Assembly (NCBI GenBank): GCA_021324175.1
Contig: JAJPJP010000370.1
Coordinates: 1-41,500, forward strand
Direction: 5' to 3'
Length of the DNA stretch: 41,500 bases
Source: Chitinophagia bacterium
GTDB taxonomy: Bacteria; Bacteroidota; Bacteroidia; Chitinophagales; Chitinophagaceae
The first letter of the stretch is position 1. Each line of letters starts with the position of its first letter. The translations under genes were made by a program, and so were the position numbers. The notes under the pieces were generated by a model, which was not told the origin of the DNA, did not search any database, and saw nothing but the letters and a program-made list of their open reading frames with translations. Shown here one piece after another: positions 8,486 to 16,841 of this stretch.

Positions 8486-9076
8486 TTAAGCGATGACCGT
8501 TTCCTTTTTTTCGAAGGGTTTGCGGTCTTTTGCATAACTGCCAAGCCACCATCCCGTTTCTGCCACCTGTATGTTGGTTTCCACGGCGCCCAATCCCTGC
8601 AAATAACTCAACACTTCTGTTTCATTTGTTTTTGGCGTGCATTCGATGACCATCACGAAGAGGTCATCGGTGGAACGCGGGTGAAAATGGTGCTTCTTGA
8701 CAAAAGGTGCCATCTGGCAGAGATAACAAAAGGTCAGGACCATCCCAATGGATGATAACAGGACGGTCAGCTCGAAAGTGATCGGTATCCAGGCTGGCAA
8801 CGAGAAGTGTGGCTTGCCCCCAATATTGAGTGGCCAGTCAGTGGTAAAGATCCATGTGATCCCGCCTAACGCTATGATCGTTCCCGACAGCCCGTAAAAA
8901 AATCCCGCAATGTGCAGGCTGGTATCCCGGAGCCCCATGGCCGTGTCGAGACCATGGATGTGCATCGGCGTATAGACGTCATGGATCTTGTATCCCGCCG
9001 TGCGGACTTTTTTCACCGCCGAAAAAAGAACGGCCTCATCGTCAAAACAACCCACCGCAAATTTTTTTATCGCCAT
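8486..9076 (-). CDS. actD: alternative complex III subunit ActD (DUF3341)
   Basis: A 196-residue protein of the DUF3341/ActD family. The soluble N-terminus begins MAIKKFAVGCFDDEAVLFSAV and continues to a TPMHIHGLDTAMGLRDT motif. Two transmembrane helices follow at about residues 58-80 and 93-117, then a ferredoxin-like C-terminal domain with HPRSTDDLFVM. ActD is a small membrane subunit of alternative complex III with no cofactor, and probably has a structural role. It starts 25 bp after actC and stops 14 bp before actE. Confidence 0.95.
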   Translation of the reverse strand: MAIKKFAVGCFDDEAVLFSAVKKVRTAGYKIHDVYTPMHIHGLDTAMGLRDTSLHIAGFFYGLSGTIIALGGITWIFTTDWPLNIGGKPHFSLPAWIPITFELTVLLSSIGMVLTFCYLCQMAPFVKKHHFHPRSTDDLFVMVIECTPKTNETEVLSYLQGLGAVETNIQVAETGWWLGSYAKDRKPFEKKETVIA

Positions 9077-9101
9077 ATCCTATTCTTTGATTCTTTTATG
9101 C

Positions 9102-10550
9102 TTAATGTGCATGCGCCATCTCATGTGCGAATTCTTCCGGCGTTTCCGCCTCGGCTTCTCCCATTTTCGCCTTATAATTTTCACCCGATCTCTTCAGGAT
9201 ATTCTTTATTTCCGCCACGGCAATGACCGGGAAAAATTTGGAGAACAGAAAATAACAGGTGAAAAACAGGCCGAACGTACCCAGGTAGAATCCTACTTCG
9301 TAGATCGACGGACTATAATAAACCGTCCAGCTGCTCGGCACATAGTCACGGTAGATCGAGGTTACGATGATCACGAAGCGCTCAAACCACATCCCGATAT
9401 TGACGATCACCGACATGAAGAAGGTGACAACAACACTCCGGCGCATTTTTCTAAACCAGAATATCTGGGGAGAAAGCACGTTGCAGCTCATCATGATATA
9501 ATAACTCCAGCCCAGCGGGCTGAAGAGATTGACGCGATTTTGCATGAATGCCCAGCCTTCAAATTTATTCTGGCTGTACCAGGCAATGAATAATTCCGTG
9601 AGATACGCACACCCAACGATGGAGCCCGTCAGCACGATGATTTTGTTCATCACGTCGATGTGCTCGATAGTAATATATTCTTCCAGCTTCAGTACTTTCC
9701 TTGAAATGATCAGGAGACTCTGTACCATCGCAAATCCCGAAAAAATAGCCCCTGCAACAAAGTAAGGAGGAAAGATCGTTGTATGCCAGCCTGGTATGAC
9801 CGAGGTCGCGAAGTCAAAGGATACAATCGTATGCACGGAAAGTACAAGCGGGGTGCTGAGACCAGCGAGGACAAGGGCAAGAGCTTCATGACGCTGCCAG
9901 TGCTTGGTCGATCCCGACCACCCAAAAGCACAAACGCCATAAAAAAATTTCCTCCATTTCAGGCGCGCGCGGTCGCGAATGGAAGCCAGGTCCGGCAGAA
10001 GGCCAGTATACCAGAAAAGCAGTGAAACGGTGAAATACGTCGATATGGCGAATACGTCCCACAGCAGTGCGGAGTTAAAATTGGGCCAGAGTACTCCTCT
10101 GGTGTTGGGATAAGGTAGAACGAAGAATCCCATCCATACGCGGCCCATATGCCAGATCGGGAATTGTCCTGCACAAATCACGGCAAAGATCGTCATGGCT
10201 TCCGCTGCGCGGTTCACGCCGGTTCTCCACCCCTGCCGAAACAATAAAAGGATTGCAGAGATCAGCGTACCTGCATGCCCGATACCGATCCACCATACAA
10301 AGTTGGTGATATCCCAGCCCCAGCCCACCGTACGATTGATATTCCATTGTCCCACTCCATAGACCACTTCGCGGTAGATCGAAAAAACGCCAAAACCCAG
10401 CAGGGCGAGTGCCCCGATAAAGCCCACCCACCAGAGCATAGTGGGATTCGATTCGACCGGCCTTAAGATATCTTCAGTCACATCGTGATAGTGCTTATCA
10501 CCAGCTACCAGCGGAGGTCTGACCTGTGATTCGTATTTTAATAATGCCAT
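9102..10550 (-). CDS. actC: alternative complex III subunit ActC, NrfD/PsrC-like quinol-binding subunit
   Basis: A 482-residue NrfD/PsrC-family integral membrane protein with about ten helices. Helix segments include NPTMLWWVGFIGALALLGFGV, WWIGIGHAGTLISAILLLFRQ (the GHAGTLISA motif is typical of NrfD-like quinol-binding subunits), and VLSVHTIVSFDFATSVIPGWH. In alternative complex III this subunit binds and oxidises menaquinol near the periplasmic Fe-S subunit ActB. The C-terminal tail is acidic and His-rich. It begins 75 bp after actB ends. Assignment is secure from motif and neighbourhood. Confidence 0.97.
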   Translation of the reverse strand: MALLKYESQVRPPLVAGDKHYHDVTEDILRPVESNPTMLWWVGFIGALALLGFGVFSIYREVVYGVGQWNINRTVGWGWDITNFVWWIGIGHAGTLISAILLLFRQGWRTGVNRAAEAMTIFAVICAGQFPIWHMGRVWMGFFVLPYPNTRGVLWPNFNSALLWDVFAISTYFTVSLLFWYTGLLPDLASIRDRARLKWRKFFYGVCAFGWSGSTKHWQRHEALALVLAGLSTPLVLSVHTIVSFDFATSVIPGWHTTIFPPYFVAGAIFSGFAMVQSLLIISRKVLKLEEYITIEHIDVMNKIIVLTGSIVGCAYLTELFIAWYSQNKFEGWAFMQNRVNLFSPLGWSYYIMMSCNVLSPQIFWFRKMRRSVVVTFFMSVIVNIGMWFERFVIIVTSIYRDYVPSSWTVYYSPSIYEVGFYLGTFGLFFTCYFLFSKFFPVIAVAEIKNILKRSGENYKAKMGEAEAETPEEFAHEMAHAH

Positions 10551-10625
10551 AATGAATTGTCGATGTATGATTTTGGTGCCTGTATCCCAGGCGCTCCCAC
10601 CTACGTATAGATTAATGCGTGCGCG

Positions 10626-13600
10626 TTAACTTTCCGTGATCGAATCGCTGATTTTTTCCGTGTTACGGATTTTAGCCAGATAGTTCACGTTCGGAATGAC
10701 ATGCAGATCTTCCAATGCATAATAAAGTCTTTCCGGGTTGCCTTCTCTCATTTGGCGGATTCGGCTCGTTCCGTCATTCACATTGCCAAAAACAATTGCT
10801 TCTGTCGGGCACGCCTGCTGGCATGCAGTGCGCACGTCCTCCATATCTTTCAGCGGCCTGTTTTCTTTTTTCGCTTTGAGCTTCCCTTCCTGCAATCTCT
10901 GCACGCAGAAAGAACATTTTTCCATGACGCCGCGGGCGCGAACGACCACGTCCGGGTTGAGCACCATGCGCGTCAGGTCATCATTCATCATGATGACACT
11001 GTCATCCAGCTTACCCACCCCCGTGAAAACCTGGTTGTCCGGAAAACTGTCTGCGCCGGTGTAGTCAGCCCAATTAAAGCGGCGAACTTTGTAAGGACAG
11101 TTGTTAGCGCAATATTTTGTACCGATGCACCTGTTATAGGCCATCTGGTTCAGTCCTTCGCTGCTGTGATTGGTCGCAGAAACAGGACAAACGTTCTCGC
11201 AGGGAGCGTTGTCGCAATGCTGGCAAAGCATCGGCATGAATACTGTCTGCACACTGTCCGGGTCCATCGGGTCGCCACTAAAATAGCGGTCAATGCGCAT
11301 CCAATGCATGTCGTGAAACCGCATCACTTCACTCTTTCCGACGACAGGCACATTGTTCTCCGCATGGCAGGCGATGGCGCAGGCCCCGCAGCCAATGCAT
11401 GAATTTAAATCAATGGACATGCCCCAGTGAATGCCGGGCTTATCATAATAGGGGAAAAGGGTGCCTTCTTTTTCGAAATTTTCGAGACCGCCGAAAGGCT
11501 TTAGTGCCTTCGCCCTTTCGTCCAGGATTTCCTGGGGGGATTTTTTGAAGTCCTCCAGCGTCATTTCCTTGACCACTTCGTCGCGGCCTTCGTAGCTGGA
11601 ATGCGTTTGTGTTTGAGCCACCGAATATGTCTTGTCGGTCTGATCGATCGTAATGTCGGGAACAAACCAGTCTATGGTTGTCCCGTTATATGATGTCAGG
11701 GGAAATGCATTTACTCCAGCGCCGACTACTGCCCTCCCGATATAATCCCTGGTCTTGTCTTGGGTCTTGTCTTGTGCAGCACTTTGCCGGCCAAATCCGA
11801 CCGCAACAGCAACCACGTCGTTGTGAATCCCCGGGAAGATAAGGACGGGGAGTTCCAGTTTTTTGCCGCCGGCATTGATACTCACCACCTTTTTTTCCGG
11901 ATAGACTTCATATTTATCGGCCTGTCTCCGGTTCGCAAGGTCAAGGTTCCAGGTTTTTTTTGCATATTCCGGCGAGACAATCGCATAATTGTCCCAAGTC
12001 GCCTTGGTGATCGGGTCAGGCAATTCAAGAAGCCATGGGTTGTTGGCTTGATATCCGACCCCCATGGAGATTTTCTGATAGATCACCAGTTCTAGCCCGG
12101 TTCCAATTTTTCTTGATGACAGAGCCGCAACCGATTCTGCGAGTTTGCCGCCATTGTACGTTGCGCCGCCGGCAGAAGGGACTGAGGGCTCGATTACGCC
12201 ATCTTGCAAAGCTTTTTGATAAGCTTCGACCGCACCCAGTTTCCCTGTCCAGTATTGTTTAAAATAATTTTCGTATTCGGTATTGTTACCGGACCAGCGA
12301 AGGAGCGAATCTTCGAATGGGCGGGTAAGAAACAGCGGCGCTATTGTCGGCTGCATCAGGCTGAAGTAGCCTGTTTTGCCTTCCGCATCTCCCCAGCTTT
12401 CGAGGAAATGGGGCGCAGGAATCGCATATTTGCAGAGCTCGGTTGTTTCGTCGATGCGGTCGTTAAAGGAAACAGTAAGTTTTGTCTTTTGCAGCCCCGC
12501 CTTGAATTTGTCGGCTGCATAGTGAGTATACACCGGGTTGACCCCATATACGAGCAACGCTCCGACTTTTCCTGCGTTGAGATCAGCGACCAGGCTTTCG
12601 AAATCGCTGTCAATACCCTGCCTAGTCTGTACTGTTGTCCCCCAATTGACCGTTGAGCCGTTCGCGCCGATCATTTCATTGATCGAATTGACCACCGTCT
12701 GTACGTGCACATCATTGCTGCCACTGACGACAAGCCCTTTGCCCTTATTGCCGAGCAGGCTTTTAGCTGCTTCGTTAACGCCGAATTTTAGTTTGTCCCC
12801 CAATGCCGGCGCGGTCGCATTGCCACCAACTGCCGCCAGGAGGGCCAGCGCGACCGCCCCTGTTTCCGTGGGGCGATGAACAAATCTTTCGTCAGCGCTT
12901 CCTCCGGTCGTACTCAACATACTTTCAAACTGGTAATGCATGCTCATCTCCGGGTTCTTCTCGTCTATCTTTCTGCCCTTGGAATATTGCCGTGCAAATT
13001 CTACGGGCGTGAGCCAGGTACCAAGGAAATCTGCGCCGAGACTGACGATCACTTTGGCATTGTCGAACTGGTAAGCCGGAATCGCTTTTTTGCCATAACA
13101 AGCCTCATTGGCGAGCATCATCCCGCTAAATGAATCCGCATCGTACTGGACGTGGCGGCTCCCCGCGTTTTTGGCCAGGAACTCGCTGATGATCTGCCTG
13201 GTGGTTGGCGAAGTGATCGAAGAGGTAAGAATGACAACCGGTGCGCCGCCGAGGCTGCCCATTGCACCAGCGATCATTTTATCGAACGCATCAAAAGAAG
13301 TTATCTGCTGGGGCCCGTTGCTGGTCATCTGCACCGGGAAACGCAGGCGCGCAGTATCATAGAGGTCGAGCACCGATGCCTGCACGCGCGCAGAAGTTCC
13401 TCCCTTTGTCAGCGAAGAAAGTTCATTGCCTTCAATTTTTATCGGCCTGCCATCGCGGACCTTGGCCAAAATAGGAACCACATCTCCGCCGGACGTATAA
13501 GTAGTTGCATAATAATCCGCAACCCCCGGCGCCATATTTTCCGGCTTGTTTAAGTAAGGAATGGCTTTTTTGACGGGAATTTCGCAGCTGGCGGCCAGTG

Positions 13601-13787
13601 CGGCTGCGGCTGTGCTAAATCCGAGGTATTTTAAAAAATCCCTGCGGGGCGATTTCAGATCGAGTATCCCTTTCGAATCAATTCCTTCTTGCGGAAGTTC
13701 TTCCGCAAATTCCTTTTCGGAAGATGCCTTGAATGAATCGCTGCCAGTTAGCTCGCCGAAACTCTGCCAATGTTTTTTAACAACCAT
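10626..13787 (-). CDS. actB: alternative complex III subunit ActB, Fe-S and molybdopterin-oxidoreductase-like fusion
   Basis: A 1053-residue periplasmic subunit. A twin-arginine motif, SPRRDFLKYLGF at residues 46-57, is followed by a lipobox-like LAASC with C68 as possible lipid anchor. Residues ~90-780 resemble a molybdopterin oxidoreductase domain, which in this family lacks the cofactor. Residues ~790-1010 form a ferredoxin-like domain with four cysteine sets: CIGCGACAIAC from C797, CQHCDNAPCENVC near 854, CIGTKYCANNC near 886, and CSFC (near 956) with CQQAC (near 990). Known relatives bind three [4Fe-4S] clusters and one [3Fe-4S]. A short QDKT repeat lies at the domain junction. It sits 23 bp after actA. 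Confidence 0.98.
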   Translation of the reverse strand: MVVKKHWQSFGELTGSDSFKASSEKEFAEELPQEGIDSKGILDLKSPRRDFLKYLGFSTAAAALAASCEIPVKKAIPYLNKPENMAPGVADYYATTYTSGGDVVPILAKVRDGRPIKIEGNELSSLTKGGTSARVQASVLDLYDTARLRFPVQMTSNGPQQITSFDAFDKMIAGAMGSLGGAPVVILTSSITSPTTRQIISEFLAKNAGSRHVQYDADSFSGMMLANEACYGKKAIPAYQFDNAKVIVSLGADFLGTWLTPVEFARQYSKGRKIDEKNPEMSMHYQFESMLSTTGGSADERFVHRPTETGAVALALLAAVGGNATAPALGDKLKFGVNEAAKSLLGNKGKGLVVSGSNDVHVQTVVNSINEMIGANGSTVNWGTTVQTRQGIDSDFESLVADLNAGKVGALLVYGVNPVYTHYAADKFKAGLQKTKLTVSFNDRIDETTELCKYAIPAPHFLESWGDAEGKTGYFSLMQPTIAPLFLTRPFEDSLLRWSGNNTEYENYFKQYWTGKLGAVEAYQKALQDGVIEPSVPSAGGATYNGGKLAESVAALSSRKIGTGLELVIYQKISMGVGYQANNPWLLELPDPITKATWDNYAIVSPEYAKKTWNLDLANRRQADKYEVYPEKKVVSINAGGKKLELPVLIFPGIHNDVVAVAVGFGRQSAAQDKTQDKTRDYIGRAVVGAGVNAFPLTSYNGTTIDWFVPDITIDQTDKTYSVAQTQTHSSYEGRDEVVKEMTLEDFKKSPQEILDERAKALKPFGGLENFEKEGTLFPYYDKPGIHWGMSIDLNSCIGCGACAIACHAENNVPVVGKSEVMRFHDMHWMRIDRYFSGDPMDPDSVQTVFMPMLCQHCDNAPCENVCPVSATNHSSEGLNQMAYNRCIGTKYCANNCPYKVRRFNWADYTGADSFPDNQVFTGVGKLDDSVIMMNDDLTRMVLNPDVVVRARGVMEKCSFCVQRLQEGKLKAKKENRPLKDMEDVRTACQQACPTEAIVFGNVNDGTSRIRQMREGNPERLYYALEDLHVIPNVNYLAKIRNTEKISDSITES
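11751..11774. repeat. 12-bp tandem duplication in actB
   Basis: Two near-identical 12-bp units (GGTCTTGTCTTG) lie in tandem and encode QDKTQDKT on the minus strand, near residue 675 of ActB. They sit in a linker before the Fe-S domain and are in frame. Confidence 0.65.
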
Positions 13788-13810
13788 TTCTTATCAATTG
13801 AACAATAAAA

Positions 13811-15070
13811 TTAATAGTGACATTTCTGGCACTCCGTCCCGCCAATCTTTTCGACAGTCACGCTGTCCATCTCACCCGATTTCAATTCATTATGAAATCT
13901 TGTGTAAACACTGTAAAATTTGTTTCCTGCGTTAGTGGAGTCCGGAAAATCAACTTTGGTAGTGCGGTGGCAATTGATGCACCAGCCCATGCTGAGCGGC
14001 GCAAACTGCTTTACTTCGTTCATTTGCTGGATAGGACCGTGGCAGGTCTGGCACTGAACCTTGCCTGCGCGGACATGCTGCGAATGGTTAAAGTAAACAT
14101 AGTCGGGCAAGTTGTGGATTTTGACCCATTCGACCGGTGGTTGTGACGGCGTTGAATAACGCTGCGTTTTCGGATCGTAACCAGTATATGCGTAGATTTT
14201 CTGAATTTCTGCCGTGCCGTCCACGTCGGTTCCGTCTTCACGATAGAGTTTTTCCTTCCCCGAATACTCATTGATCGCCGCATGGCAATTCATGCACACA
14301 TTGAGTGAAGGAATGGCAGCATGCCGGCTTTCCCAGGCGTTGCCGTGACAATACAGACAGCTGATCTGGTTGATGCCCGCGTGCACTTTGTGCGAATAAA
14401 ATATTGGTTGCTGCGGTTGGTAGCCCTGGCTTCGGCCGAGTCCAACTGCGCCCTGCACCAGGACATATCCGCCGACGACAAACAAAACCAGCACGAGGCC
14501 AGTGATATAAACCTTATTTCGGTAAAATGGAACCGCGTCGACTGAGGGAATACCTTCCTTTTCGTCGGACAATCTTTTAAGATTGCTATTGATTTGCAGG
14601 AGCGTAAGCATGATCACTGCTAAGATAATCGTGAGAATACCGTAGAGCAGGCTGTTATCGCTTTCAGCTGCCGAAGCTCCCGGCGTTTCGGGGCCCGTCG
14701 TCGGCGGCTGGTAGCTGTTTGCATACTTAAAGATCGCGTCGATTTCCCCGTCGGTCAGGGTAGGAAAAAGATTCATCGCCGTTCCACCATATTGCGCTCT
14801 CAGGTCATTAAAATACTTGTTGCCTGTCGCAAGCACCGCGGCGTTATTCCTGACCCATGAATGCAGCAATTTTGCATCAGGGATCCTGTCTGTCGCTCCT
14901 TTCAATGCCGGGCCTGTAACAACTTTTATTGGATTATGACATTGCGCGCAATTATCCTGGAAAAGCTTTTTGCCATCCTGCGCGAATAATGTAGTTCCAA
15001 CAAAGGCCGAAGTGATTAAGAAAAAGAAAAGTAGTAGTGTATTTTTAGCAATTAGTCTGTGGCTGGTCAT
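13811..15070 (-). CDS. actA: alternative complex III subunit ActA, multiheme cytochrome c (six CxxCH)
   Basis: A 419-residue cytochrome c with six CxxCH motifs. Residues 1-30 are a signal peptide ending FA|QDG. Residues 31-120 form a monoheme domain (C41-A-Q-C44-H45, with M99 a candidate axial ligand). Two transmembrane helices follow at 141-159 and 187-206. The pentaheme domain starts with C238-L-Y-C241-H242 and adds CMNCH, CQTCH, CINCH and a final CQKCH one residue before the C-terminus. Pentaheme ActA is the known electron-exit subunit; the N-terminal monoheme domain is an addition to that core. It is the first gene of the cluster, with a -7 box 50 bp upstream. Confidence 0.97.
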   Translation of the reverse strand: MTSHRLIAKNTLLLFFFLITSAFVGTTLFAQDGKKLFQDNCAQCHNPIKVVTGPALKGATDRIPDAKLLHSWVRNNAAVLATGNKYFNDLRAQYGGTAMNLFPTLTDGEIDAIFKYANSYQPPTTGPETPGASAAESDNSLLYGILTIILAVIMLTLLQINSNLKRLSDEKEGIPSVDAVPFYRNKVYITGLVLVLFVVGGYVLVQGAVGLGRSQGYQPQQPIFYSHKVHAGINQISCLYCHGNAWESRHAAIPSLNVCMNCHAAINEYSGKEKLYREDGTDVDGTAEIQKIYAYTGYDPKTQRYSTPSQPPVEWVKIHNLPDYVYFNHSQHVRAGKVQCQTCHGPIQQMNEVKQFAPLSMGWCINCHRTTKVDFPDSTNAGNKFYSVYTRFHNELKSGEMDSVTVEKIGGTECQKCHY

Positions 15071-15119
15071 AATAATTTCGCCTGTTGTAATAGAATTGGA
15101 TAAAACTTCTGAGCCCGTG

Positions 15120-15127
15120 CAAAAGTA
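15120..15127 (-). promoter_or_regulatory. Bacteroidetes-type -7 box (TACTTTTG) upstream of actA
   Basis: On the minus strand TACTTTTG matches TAnnTTTG exactly, 49 bp before the actA ATG. TTG elements lie 14 and 22 bp further upstream, neither at the ideal spacing. The surrounding 11-mer TTACTTTTGCA recurs in front of the SNF2 helicase gene. This is the likely main promoter of the respiratory cluster. Confidence 0.5.
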
Positions 15128-15316
15128 AGTCAGGAATCGAACAAAATATCAACATATAAAAAAAATATTTTCGCTGATCTGGCGTGTGTTTCAGCGGATT
15201 TTCCAAGAGTAATTTTTTGCTCTGTCATTAAGATGTCAGTGCTCAACCCAATTTCAATTTCAGCGTTTTTCTGGTTGCTTCCTTTAGTATTTCCACGATA
15301 ATTTTATCTTGCATCC

Positions 15317-15916
15317 ATGTCGAAAAGTCAGATCGCCATTTTTGCCTCGGGCAAAGGAACAAATGCGCAAAAAATTATCGCATATTTCAAAAAAAACGGC
15401 GAAGCGGATGTGGCACTGATCTGTTGCAACAGGCCGGAAGCGGGCGTTATTGAAGTGGCGAAAAATGAAAATGTCCGTTATGTTATCTTGAATAAGGAGA
15501 AATTTTCCGACGCTGGGGAAATTACCGCGCTGATGAAGGAAAAAAAGATCGATCTGATCGTGCTGGCAGGGTTTTTATGGAAATTATCCGCGGAATTGAT
15601 TGGGGCTTTTCCAAAAAAAATCATCAATATCCACCCTGCCCTCCTGCCCAGGCATGGAGGAAAGGGGATGTATGGCGCGCGCGTTCATGAAGCCGTGATT
15701 GCGGCCGGCGAAAAAATAAGCGGTATCACGGTACACTATGTCGACGACATCTATGATCATGGCCAGGTAATCTTCCAGGCAAGCTGTCGCGTCACCGATG
15801 AGGATACAGCTGATTCGCTTGCGCAAAAAATTCATGCTCTCGAACACCGGCATTTCCCGAACCTGATTTGGCTACTTTTGAACCTCCAAAATATCGTTAA
15901 ATCCTCACCGCACTAA
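15317..15916 (+). CDS. purN: phosphoribosylglycinamide formyltransferase
   Basis: A 199-residue GAR transformylase, which transfers a formyl group from 10-formyl-THF to glycinamide ribonucleotide in purine synthesis. Visible family features are the N-terminal phosphate loop FASGKGTNAQ (residues 9-18), NRPEAGV, the catalytic N104 and H106 in IINIHPALLP, and D147 in DIYDHGQVI. HGGKGMYGARVHEAV is the substrate-binding segment. Length is normal. The start is the ATG at 15317. A TAATTTTA box with an upstream TTG lies about 14 bp in front and may be its promoter. It is transcribed divergently from actA. Confidence 0.97.
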   Translation: MSKSQIAIFASGKGTNAQKIIAYFKKNGEADVALICCNRPEAGVIEVAKNENVRYVILNKEKFSDAGEITALMKEKKIDLIVLAGFLWKLSAELIGAFPKKIINIHPALLPRHGGKGMYGARVHEAVIAAGEKISGITVHYVDDIYDHGQVIFQASCRVTDEDTADSLAQKIHALEHRHFPNLIWLLLNLQNIVKSSPH

Positions 15917-15962
15917 ATGGTATGTGGTTTAATATAGTAATATCACGCTTAAAAAGACGCCT

Positions 15963-16754
15963 TTGCACCGTCATCTGACAAAATCCTTACTGCTTTTTAT
16001 TCTTTTCGTCACGACTATTTCTCTGAGGGAACTTAGCGCGCAGGTAACCATCAAAGGCACAGTCTATAATATAAATCGTTCCCGGCCGCTCGAAGCCGTG
16101 AGCGTCGTGAGTACTTCGGGGCGCGGGACAATGACCGATTCCAACGGCAACTATTCCATTGCCGTCAGCGCTGAGGATTCCATTTCGTTTTCTTTTCTTG
16201 GAAGAACTACCGTCAAGTTCCCGGTGGCCGGCATAATGAACTATCCCAGTTTTGATGTCGCCCTGCACATCGACCCGATCGAACTCAAACCGGTTCGCGT
16301 ACAACCCCGCAACTATCATATGGACTCTCTGCAAAACAGGCAGGATTACGCCAAGATTTTTGACTACAAAAAACCCAAGCTCTCGATTACGGATGGCTCC
16401 GAGGGGCTGGGTGCGGGAATTGACCTCGACGCGATCATACACATGTTCCAGTTCAACAAGAACAGGCGGATGCTGGCCTTTCAGAGAAGGCTGATCATCG
16501 AAGAGCAGGAAAAATTTATTGACCATCGCTTCGCACCCTACCTGGTTAAAAAAATCACCCATTTCAACAGCCCTGAGCTGGATACATTCATGGTTAAGTA
16601 CAGACCCTCGTATTATTTTGCAAAATCGAGCAGCGATTATGACTTCGAAGAGTATATCAAACTGGCTGCGCGTGATTATATCAACAAAAACAGACATTAC
16701 ATACCATCGGGTGATCTTCGGCGCCAGCAGAATTTACCGCCAGGACGTCCGTGA
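15963..16754 (+). CDS. secreted protein with carboxypeptidase-regulatory-like N-terminal domain
   Basis: A 263-residue protein with a signal peptide (about residues 1-26, ending LSA|Q). A carboxypeptidase regulatory-like beta-sandwich follows (about 28-110; VTIKGTVYN, GRGTMTDSNGNYSI, SISFSFLGR), the module common in Bacteroidetes secreted proteins. The C-terminal part (about 110-263) is charged, has no recognised catalytic motif, and matches many Bacteroidetes hypothetical proteins in style. The start must be TTG at 15963-15965: an in-frame TAA lies 11 codons upstream and no ATG lies between, and AAAAAG six bases before it is a plausible ribosome site. The gene lies 46 bp after purN on the same strand. 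Function is unknown. Confidence 0.8.
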   Translation: MHRHLTKSLLLFILFVTTISLRELSAQVTIKGTVYNINRSRPLEAVSVVSTSGRGTMTDSNGNYSIAVSAEDSISFSFLGRTTVKFPVAGIMNYPSFDVALHIDPIELKPVRVQPRNYHMDSLQNRQDYAKIFDYKKPKLSITDGSEGLGAGIDLDAIIHMFQFNKNRRMLAFQRRLIIEEQEKFIDHRFAPYLVKKITHFNSPELDTFMVKYRPSYYFAKSSSDYDFEEYIKLAARDYINKNRHYIPSGDLRRQQNLPPGRP

Positions 16755-16841
16755 TAGGAGGTGATCGGCCGCGAAAAAATTTTTTTGTCCTTGCTTTTCT
16801 TTCCAGAACTTGAGGCGGTAACCATCTAACATTCACTTCAC

